From Hydnum rufescens UP504 (taxonomy: Eukaryota > Basidiomycota > Agaricomycetes > Cantharellales > Hydnaceae), in the NCBI GenBank assembly GCA_014904985.1, contig MU129384.1, positions 1 to 14,745 on the forward strand: a stretch of 14,745 nucleotides of DNA, read 5' to 3'. Each line of letters begins with the position of its first letter. Within the stretch, counting starts at the first letter, position 1. The position numbers and the translations under genes are program-made. Below the pieces are notes generated by a model. It had not been told where the DNA came from. It saw nothing but the letters and a program-made list of their open reading frames with translations, and searched no databases. This document shows, one piece after another, positions 8,902-14,745 of this stretch.

Positions 8902-9098
8902 TATAGAAGAAGGGTTGGGAGCTCCAATGACTGTCAAATCAAAATCTGGTTCAGCCAGTGTGTAGATGGGAGACTGTGTTTCTGTTTAATCAAATGGGTT
9001 GGTTTGCTTCAATGGTTGATCACTCTCTGCAAGATGTGTATGTGTTTATTGGAGAATGGAATGTGATATGGACTAGCAATAGTCAATGATATATCATA

Positions 9099-9247
9099 GA
9101 TGCTTATAGGAAGGCTTATACATCATATGGAATGCTTTATAGAAAGGCTTATATGTGGAAGATGCTTATGGAAAGGCTTATACGTCTGGGATGCTTATGG
9201 AAAGGCTTATACATCTGGGATGCTTGTGGAAAGGCTTATACATGTTC
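9099..9247 (+). repeat. Minisatellite, five copies of about 29 bp
   Basis: Units start at 9099, about 9131, 9161, 9190 and 9219 and share GATGCTTATGGAAAGG then CTTATACATCTGG. The last three are exactly 29 bp apart; the first two are more diverged. It lies inside the 8902-10580 insertion. Confidence 0.85.
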
Positions 9248-9676
9248 GTGTTGTGTTCATTCATTTACTGATATTTGTGTGTCCTTGTTTACGTCCTTCT
9301 AGTCAAAATGCGGATATCTGTGGGTTATAGAATGGTCAGTGCTTGGTTAGTTTGGTTAGTATGCTTCAATCTTCCTTCCTGACTCGTATTTTGTTATGCT
9401 TACCTCCTCCTTGGGGCTTCCAGCAACTCTAACCTTAGGTTCTGCAACTATCCTTGGCTTCAGTATTTCACGTAGATGGCTTCCAGTAACTTGGTCTCAA
9501 CAACCTTGAAGATGACTTAGCTCCAGATGGCTTTAGATAGACAGTTCTTTTAGATTATAAGCAGAATGGTTGACAGTAGTTGACAGTGGTTGATTTCCAG
9601 AGTGAGGAGATATGGGGGGGTACAAGAAAATCTGCTAGCTTATATACCTATCTGAAGGTGGCTGTGCATGGAGCAA

Positions 9677-9873
9677 GAACAAAAGAGTAATAAAGCTATG
9701 AGATCATAGTGATGTCATGGGGGAGTCATGGTGGAGTAGAACAAAAGAAAAATAAAGAAATGATGTCATAATGCGGTCATAGCTGAGTCATCCATAGAGT
9801 GTGATGTCATAGTGATGTCATAGTGATGTCATTCATAAAGAGAACAAAAGGATTCATAAAGGGAATGATGTCA
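9677..9873 (+). repeat. Divergent repeats with six TGATGTCA motifs
   Basis: Three loose units each begin AGAACAAAAG (about 9677, 9739 and 9841) and contain TGATGTCA. The octamer occurs at 9710, 9761, 9802, 9813, 9824 and 9866. Three of these form a local 11-bp tandem (GTGATGTCATA). It differs by one C-to-T change from the palindromic CRE/ATF site TGACGTCA. A TATATA lies upstream at 9641. The arrangement resembles an LTR enhancer, but function is inferred. Confidence 0.55.
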
Positions 9874-9949
9874 CTGGTCTTGTGATGTGTTTTGGAGCTC
9901 ATGGGAAGCGAAATTAAGGGACATCTCCGGGTTCTGGAGATTAATCTGA

Positions 9950-10025
9950 GCATAGTCCAGTGGTTAAGGTGTTTTTGTCACTGGTTAATAAAAGGAACAA
10001 ATGCATGGTGTAGGATTCGATGCAG
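9950..10025 (+). ncRNA. tRNA-like segment (possible SINE head) with A- and B-box matches
   Basis: TAGTCCAGTGG at 9953-9963 followed by TTAAGG matches an internal Pol III A box and D-loop. TTCGATGC at 10016-10023 fits the B box core TTCGANNC. The spacing of about 52 nt is normal for tRNA genes. TTTTTGTCAC in between resembles an anticodon loop. The stems do not close well, so it is not a functional tRNA. A B-box-like ATTCGATGC also recurs in the first 160-bp repeat downstream, so the B box may belong to that repeat and the resemblance may be chance. Confidence 0.35.
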
Positions 10026-10031
10026 AGACAG

Positions 10032-10480
10032 CAGTTTGCATCCGTAATAGGCGTGCTTGGTATCATTCGATGCGGACTTTTAACAGCTTTCTGGGCGTGG
10101 TGGTTCCGAGCAGATCAGATGTGAACTGACAGAGAAATTCGTTTTATACTGGTGGGTGTTGATTCTGGTAGCAATATTGTTCTTCTGAGTTCAGTTTTGA
10201 TCCGTTCTTCGCGTGCTCAGTACCGTTGGATGCGGATTTTTTATATCTTTCTAGGCGCGGTTATTTCGAAAGGATTGAATGCAAACCGACGGAGAAATTC
10301 ATTTTTTTACTGGAAATCCCGGATTTTGATAGTAAAATTGGTCTGGAGAGTGCAGTTTTGGTCCATTCAACTTGTGTTTGGTACCGTTCAAAAGGTGTGA
10401 ATCATAGCTTTCTAAGTGTTATATGGGTGTACCTCTCCGATCAAAACTGACAGAGTTATAAAATGAATTTGGTTTCTGTG
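10032..10480 (+). repeat. Three divergent tandem repeats of 160 bp
   Basis: Units start at 10032, 10192 and 10353 (spacing 160 and 161) with CAGTTTGCATCCG, CAGTTTTGATCCG and CAGTTTTGGTCCA. Shared internal words include GATGCGGA, CTTTCTRGGCG, and ACTGACAGAGAAATTC or its variants near the unit end. The third copy is shorter and most diverged. They sit directly after the tRNA-like segment. Confidence 0.8.
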
Positions 10481-10580
10481 TGTAGCCATAATTAATTTCG
10501 TAATTGGTCATGTGATCGCCCAATGGCTGGAAGTGGTATAATTTCGCGTTTTCTGATACTGGATGTTTTTATCTTCCACA

Positions 10581-10750
10581 GTGAAGGCGATCGAGGAGGT
10601 CATTGATGAAGGGGATGGGGTAGCAACTCTTTTTCATGATGCGATTGAGTGCTCAATAATCAATGCAAAGGTGAAGCCCACCACCTTTCTTTTTCATGAA
10701 GAGAATTGGCACGCCTGCAGGGGAGGTCAAAGGGCATATGAACACCTTAT
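10581..10750 (-). pseudogene. N-terminal reverse transcriptase fragment of the second gypsy element
   Basis: On the minus strand the translation reads [20 protein letters not shown], then LCIDY-stop-ALNRI and PIPFINDLLDRLH, the standard start of a Ty3/gypsy RT (fingers to motif A). The TGA at 10653-10655 replaces the Arg of the usual DYRALN. The reading frame stops at the GTGA duplication and continues at 8901 on the other side of the insertion. Upstream of about 10750 the family similarity ends, so protease and gag are missing. Confidence 0.9.
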
Positions 10751-10899
10751 ACTGTAGTATTGATGACATCAAACATGGTATGGGACTGTGAGGGCTGATG
10801 TGAATTCTATGGTTAGCAAGCATGTCTAGTCTTCCAGTCTAATATCCTTAATATTGCCTAATAAAATCAACCAGGAGAATTACTAATATTAGGAGTGGG
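10751..10899. other. No gene seen; element edge
   Basis: Short AT-rich stretch between the truncated RT and the 80-bp array. No conserved gypsy sequence upstream of the RT is recognisable here. Confidence 0.5.
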
Positions 10900-11375
10900 T
10901 TAGCGGGCTGGTGGGTTTATTGGATATATCAGCTGGGTTGCCTCGTTGGCTTCCTGCCCCCCTTGCTCACTGCCCATTCAAATAGTATTGGGTCAGCAGG
11001 TTGCCAGGGCTATTGGATATAACAGTAGACTGTCTTGCCAGCTTCCCGTCCCCCTTGCTCACTGCCCATTTAAATAATCAGGCTACCAGATATAGCAGCA
11101 GGTTGCCTCATTGGCCTGCCTCTCCTGCTCGCTGCCCATTCAAATCGTACTTACCAGGGTTATCAGATATATTGATGGGTTCCCTTGTCGGCTCCCCCCC
11201 TTTGCTCACTGCCCATTCAGATTGTACGTACCAGGCTTATCGGATATAATGACAGGTTGCCTCATTGGTTTCCTGCCCCCCCTGCTCACTGCCTATTCAA
11301 ATTGTACCTACTGGGCTTATTGGATATAATGACAGGTTGCCTCATCAGCTTCCTGTCCCCCCCCCACCATTCAAA
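10900..11375 (+). repeat. Minisatellite, six copies of about 73-92 bp
   Basis: Units start near 10936, 11028, 11101, 11178, 11255 and 11335 with GGTTGCCTCATTGGCTTCC or variants, then a C run, GCTCACTGCCCATTCAAAT, and GGCTTATTGGATATAA. The typical unit is about 77-80 bp. The poly-C tract varies from about 5 to 10, a likely slippage site. Open frames crossing it are repeat artefacts. Confidence 0.85.
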
Positions 11376-11453
11376 AATAATGTAAGAAAGACCAACCCAC
11401 ACAGAATTCATTTCAATCAAAACTCTAGGTATTGCATTACATGATCAAAAAAA

Positions 11454-11780
11454 ATTGGAAGGGGGAAAAGAGGAAGAAAGTTTCTGGGGGGCTTGCAGGG
11501 TAGAATTGTATGAAGGATGTTGAACACCTGGGAATGAATGTTCATCTGCTTCATAGATGAATAGACATGTAGGTGGGTCAACATTGTTCAATATCTGTGA
11601 AGTCCTTGATAGACAGAGTGGGTGTGGGTGAGCGAATGATGGTATGGACATGGGGTCAACATTGTTTGATATTTGTGCAGCCCTCAATAGACAGAGTTGG
11701 GTTGACATTGGAAGGGGGGAAAGAGGGAGATGGGTTCTGGGGCTTGCAGAGTGGAGCTGTATGAAGATGTTGGCAATCAT
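11454..11780 (+). repeat. Nested direct repeats (outer pair about 253 bp apart, inner pair 78 bp apart)
   Basis: ATTGGAAGGGGG...AGAGG with TGTATGAAG...ATGTTG occurs at about 11454-11522 and again at about 11707-11776. Between them GGGTCAACATTGTT...ATAGACAGAGT occurs twice, at about 11576 and 11654. Copies have diverged by substitutions and small indels. Confidence 0.7.
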
Positions 11781-12094
11781 GGTAGAGGTGAATTGACATT
11801 CCTCAATATATGCAGTAGTAAGAACTGAGGAAAGGGGCATGGTACGCAATGTGTCGGTAATCAAAACCATGGTCAGAGTGATAGGGGACCTCTCCCCTTG
11901 TCTCCGGAGATTTAGGTATCAACACCATATGTGTTGAGGAGGTTGATGGAGCCCCCACTCTTGGAACAATATGTTCCACACATGTAGAGGTACAACCATC
12001 ATAATCACGCATGACAGTAGTCTGGGGGCGATTCTTCCACTTGTGCATGAGGGGGTCTTAAGGTAGCAAATGGGGTCAAAAGAGCAAGACTGTT

Positions 12095-12116
12095 GGTGAG
12101 GTGAGGTGAGGTGAGG
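12095..12116 (+). repeat. (GGTGA)4 microsatellite
   Basis: Four perfect GGTGA copies followed by GG. Confidence 0.9.
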
Positions 12117-12603
12117 CCAGATGCAAACTTAGGTTCAAGCTTGTAGCTTTGACTCTATTGAGTTGAAGCATGCCAGTCTAAGATTGAACAACAGATTATT
12201 CTGATTCTTCAGGTTTTCCAAATGCTTTCAATGAAAACCCAGGATTTGAAAGCATCTCATTGTATTTGGACTTGCAATCCTCAGAACTTGACACATGAGA
12301 AATGTGAAATACTCTGATTTCCTGTGGTCAAAACCTCTAATTCAGATATCTAGTATTCTATGGTTTTTCCCAGAATTATAGGAATGTTTGAAAATCAACA
12401 TGTGAGCCAAGGTAGGTGTGTTTGAAGCTTTAGGCAAGACTTTGACTTCATATTTCATGAATCTGGATATTAGCAGTGATACCACAGTGTCCTAATAGGT
12501 TCTGCATTAGAGTTATGATATCACACAAGTAGCTTTGGGTACTGCTTAGGATGACCCTGGTCCCATGGTGTTTAGTCTCAGAAATCTGTAGAATTGAGCT
12601 CAT

Positions 12604-12850
12604 AATGTGGGCATATAAGGCCAAGGATACACATATAGGGGGAATCACTAGGATATGGGTATGTAAGGACAAGAATATAGGGTGGGATCATCATCATATG
12701 GGTAACATTGTAAGGCCAAGAATAAATACAGAAAGGGTGGAATCATCATCTTAGGGACATGTAAGGCCAAGACTAAATAAAGAGGGGGTGGAATCATCAT
12801 CATGTGGGAATTTTTTAAGGCCAGGAATATATATAGAGGTGGGATCATCC
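12604..12850 (+). repeat. Minisatellite, five copies of about 45-55 bp
   Basis: Five units share TAAGGCCAAGAATAAATA, then a purine-rich GGGTGG, then AATCATCATC and ATGTGGG. The first two are shorter and more diverged. There is no coding potential beyond the repeat. Confidence 0.75.
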
Positions 12851-13224
12851 AAATTAGCATAAAAGAAAGTATTGGAAGAGAGATTCAGAAATGTACTCTC
12901 TCATCTACCCAAGCATGCACCAAAGGTAGTATCAACATCCTTTAGTGCCTGTTCAAAACATCCATATTCCTCCAGTTTGCCTGGATCAAGCATAGATCCC
13001 CACCAATAGAGTGAGAATACAATGCAAATAATACCATTATTACCACAAATGGTGAGACATTCCCAATTATTGTGACTGTCAGTAGCAGAGAGTTGGGAGG
13101 GCTTCCCAGCTGAGGACTTACACCAGTCTGGCTGGCATGCAGTCCACCACTTCCACCAGAGTGCTGAGTAAACACTAGGTGGAGAAGGAGGGGGACAGAA
13201 TCAAGCACTTCAGGCATACTTGAA
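12851..13224. other. No supported gene
   Basis: About 370 bp of unique-looking sequence. A minus-strand open frame (13337-12942) carries a hydrophobic stretch but starts inside the repeat leader and has no recognisable family. I do not call it. CACTTCAGGCATA at 13206 resembles the CACCTCAGGCAGATA that opens the repeat element at 13225. Confidence 0.4.
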
Positions 13225-14512
13225 CACCTCAGGCAGATAGATTCGGACCCTTTGGGTCGACTTTTACTGCACAGGAGAGGACCCAAAGGGTCCCCCAACC
13301 TATCACAGACCCATGGGTTGGACAAATATTGACCCATGAGGGGACAGCACTAAACCATGGTTTTGGCATGGTCAGGGCAGGGTATTGACAATAAAACTCA
13401 TGGGCTGGGCCACTCCACCCATGGGTGGGACCTGCTGACCCATGAGTTAGAGCATTAGACCCATGGGTTTGACCCCTAGAGCCATGAGTTTGACCTCCAG
13501 ACCCATGAGTTTGACCCCAGACCCATGGGTTTGAGCCCTGGACTCATGAGTTAGACCCTCAGACTCATGAGCCAGACCCTCATACCCATGAGTTAGATCC
13601 TCAGAACCCATGAGGTGGACCATCAAATCCATGAGTTTGGCCCCCAGACCCATGGGTCTCACCCCTAGACCCATGGGTTTGACCCCCAAACCCATGGGTT
13701 TGACATCTAGACCCATGGGTCTGACCTCTAGCCCATGGGTCTGACCTCTAGACCATGGGTTGACCTCTAGACCCATGGGTCTGACCTCTAGACCCATGGG
13801 TCTGACCTCTAGACCCATGGGTTCTAGACTGGGTCTACTCTAGACCCATGGGTCTGAACTCTAGACCATGGTCTCTGACCTCTAGACCATGGGTCTGACT
13901 CTAGACCATGGGTCTGACCTCTAGACCCATGGGTCTGACCTCTAGACCCATGGGTCTGACCTCTAGACCCATGGGTCTGACTCTAGCCCATGGGTCTGAC
14001 TCTAGACCATGGGTCTGACCTCTAGACCCATGGGTCTGACCTCTAGACCCATGGGTCTGACCTCTAGACCCATGGGTCTGACCTCTAGAACCCATGGGTC
14101 TGACCCTAAACCCATGGGTCTGACCCCTAGACCCATGGGTTTGACCCCTAGACCCATGGGTTTGACCCTAGACCCATGGGTTTTGACCCCTAGACCCATG
14201 GGTTTGACCCCTAGACCCATGGGTCTGACCCCCAGACCCATGGGTTCTGACCCCCAGACCCATGGGTTTGACCTCTAAACCCATGGGTCTGACCTCTAAA
14301 CCCATGGTCTGACCCCAAACCCATGGGTTTGACCCTAGACCCATGGGTTTGACCTCTAAACCCATGGGTTTGACCTCTAAACCCATGGGTCTGACCTCTA
14401 AACCCATGGGTTGACCCTAGACCCATGGGTTTCATGGGTTTGACCCCTAGACCCATGGGTTTGACCCCTAGACCCATGGGTCTGACCACCAGACCCATGA
14501 GTTGGGCCATGA
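13225..14512. repeat. Hairpin-leader plus 21-bp minisatellite element, copy 2 (long)
   Basis: The leader matches copy 1 nearly base for base, differing by a few C/T or G/A changes and one 5-bp GGGCT duplication present only in copy 1. It has the same orientation. The array (about 13430-14510) is much longer than in copy 1, with dozens of units. Blocks of variants are visible: ATGAGTT types first, then homogeneous GACCCATGGGTC + TGACCTCTA, then TTTGACCCC types. Several units have lost one base (CTAGACCATGGG, CTAGCCCATGGG). Open frames on both strands are artefacts of the stop-free 21-bp unit. Confidence 0.88.
13245..13293. repeat. Inverted repeat (hairpin) in leader of copy 2
   Basis: GGACCCTTTGGGTC at 13245-13258 pairs perfectly with GACCCAAAGGGTCC at 13280-13293 across a 21-nt loop. 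Arms and loop size match copy 1. Confidence 0.9.
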
Positions 14513-14540
14513 ACAACCCTGAATATTACTAATTGGGAAG

Positions 14541-14703
14541 ACCATATATGGCAGGATGACATAAGATTATTATGTAATTAATTATGTAATTGTATTACAT
14601 AATGCTTATGTAATGGTTCCATATATGGTAATAGTTTAGATGATAACATTACCATATATGGAAATATTATGTAATTATATTACATAATATTGCCATATAT
14701 GGT
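14541..14703. mobile_element. 163-bp nested foldback (MITE-like)
   Basis: Outer ends ACCATATATGGCA (14541-14553) and TGCCATATATGGT (14691-14703) are perfect 13-bp inverted repeats. An inner 15-bp pair, TTCCATATATGGTAA (14617-14631) and TTACCATATATGGAA (14649-14663), is also perfect. 14650-14704 by itself is a 55-bp near-perfect palindrome with one arm mismatch. ATTATGTAAT or its complement recurs throughout. No coding capacity. No clear target duplication at the outer ends, so the exact element limits are uncertain. Confidence 0.7.
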
Positions 14704-14745
14704 ATACAGCAGTGGTTTGAGACAAAAATGTTCATTAGCACATCC

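Larger units (their letters stand above)
8902..10580. mobile_element. 1,679-bp insertion inside the RT gene, flanked by GTGA duplications
   Basis: The RT reading frame stops matching at 8902 and resumes at 10581. GTGA occurs at both edges (8898-8901 and 10581-10584); removing one copy plus the insert restores an uninterrupted RT frame. The insert starts TATAGAAGA and ends TCTTCCACA, imperfect inverted termini that agree at 7 of 9 positions (TGTGGAAGA read from the other end). The two differences are G-to-A. TG...CA-like original ends and a 4-bp duplication would suit a solo LTR or other integrase-class element. No protein is encoded. It may itself be composite, since the right part has a tRNA-like region and 160-bp repeats. 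Confidence 0.8.
11376..12603. other. Non-coding stretch with short local repeats, no supported gene
   Basis: Minus-strand frames of 141 codons (11445-11870) and 81 codons (11803-12048) exist but overlap in different frames, and the first follows the repeats at 11454-11780. I see no domain. 12130-12600 is AT-leaning with scattered stops in all frames and holds two interleaved inverted repeats at 12212-12255. Confidence 0.5.

Noticed and set aside
10152..10450. Plus-strand frames of 74-82 codons
   Set aside because: They lie inside the divergent 160-bp repeats, and the other units do not keep the frame.
11445..11870. 141-codon minus-strand frame
   Set aside because: It spans local direct repeats and overlaps another frame; peptide repeats within it simply mirror the DNA repeats.
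12942..13337. 131-codon minus-strand frame with a hydrophobic stretch
   Set aside because: It begins inside the repeat leader, lacks a family match and has no splice or codon support.
13447..14516. Long open frames on both strands giving GLEVRPM-type heptad repeats
   Set aside because: They follow automatically from a stop-free 21-bp unit and exist in several frames at once; single-base losses in units break every frame.

Overview
The window looks like repeat-rich, gene-poor chromosome from a filamentous fungus, most likely a basidiomycete (Agaricomycetes). The signs are short introns of about 42-74 nt with GT...AG ends and CTAAY-like branch points, fungal-type Ty3/gypsy polyproteins (one with a chromodomain), and many minisatellites. 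I cannot name the species. No intact conserved host gene, rRNA or standard tRNA is visible.

Layout. 1-1958 is the 3' end of a Ty3/gypsy chromovirus-type retrotransposon on the + strand: the end of integrase, a chromodomain, a polypurine tract, and a complete 3' LTR bounded by TGTCAGG/CCTGACA. Directly downstream, about 1956-5834 holds a decayed multi-exon gene or genes of unknown function on the + strand. Splice sites and codon phases can be read exon by exon. Its 3' half consists of acidic-then-basic exon modules and ends in a tandemly duplicated intron-plus-exon unit. 5928-6454 is the first copy of a dispersed element with a leader containing a 14-bp-arm hairpin followed by a 21-bp minisatellite built around GACCCATGGGTC. 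6727-10750 is a second Ty3/gypsy pol on the - strand, truncated at both ends. Its reverse transcriptase is split by a 1,679-bp insertion (8902-10580) flanked by GTGA target duplications. The insertion carries a 29-bp minisatellite, repeated TGATGTCA motifs, a tRNA-like A-box/B-box pair and three divergent 160-bp repeats. 10900-12850 is non-coding DNA with several further tandem arrays. 13225-14512 is a second, longer copy of the hairpin-plus-minisatellite element, and 14541-14703 is an AT-rich nested foldback element.

How it fits together. This is a graveyard of nested elements and not an operon-like system. The two gypsy pols and the unknown gene all carry frameshifts or stops. At least five of the stops are TGA codons where an arginine (probably CGA) is expected, consistent with C-to-T decay at CpG. 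The most unusual items are the paired hairpin/minisatellite elements, the symmetrical exon duplication, the dated nested insertion and the foldback at the right edge.
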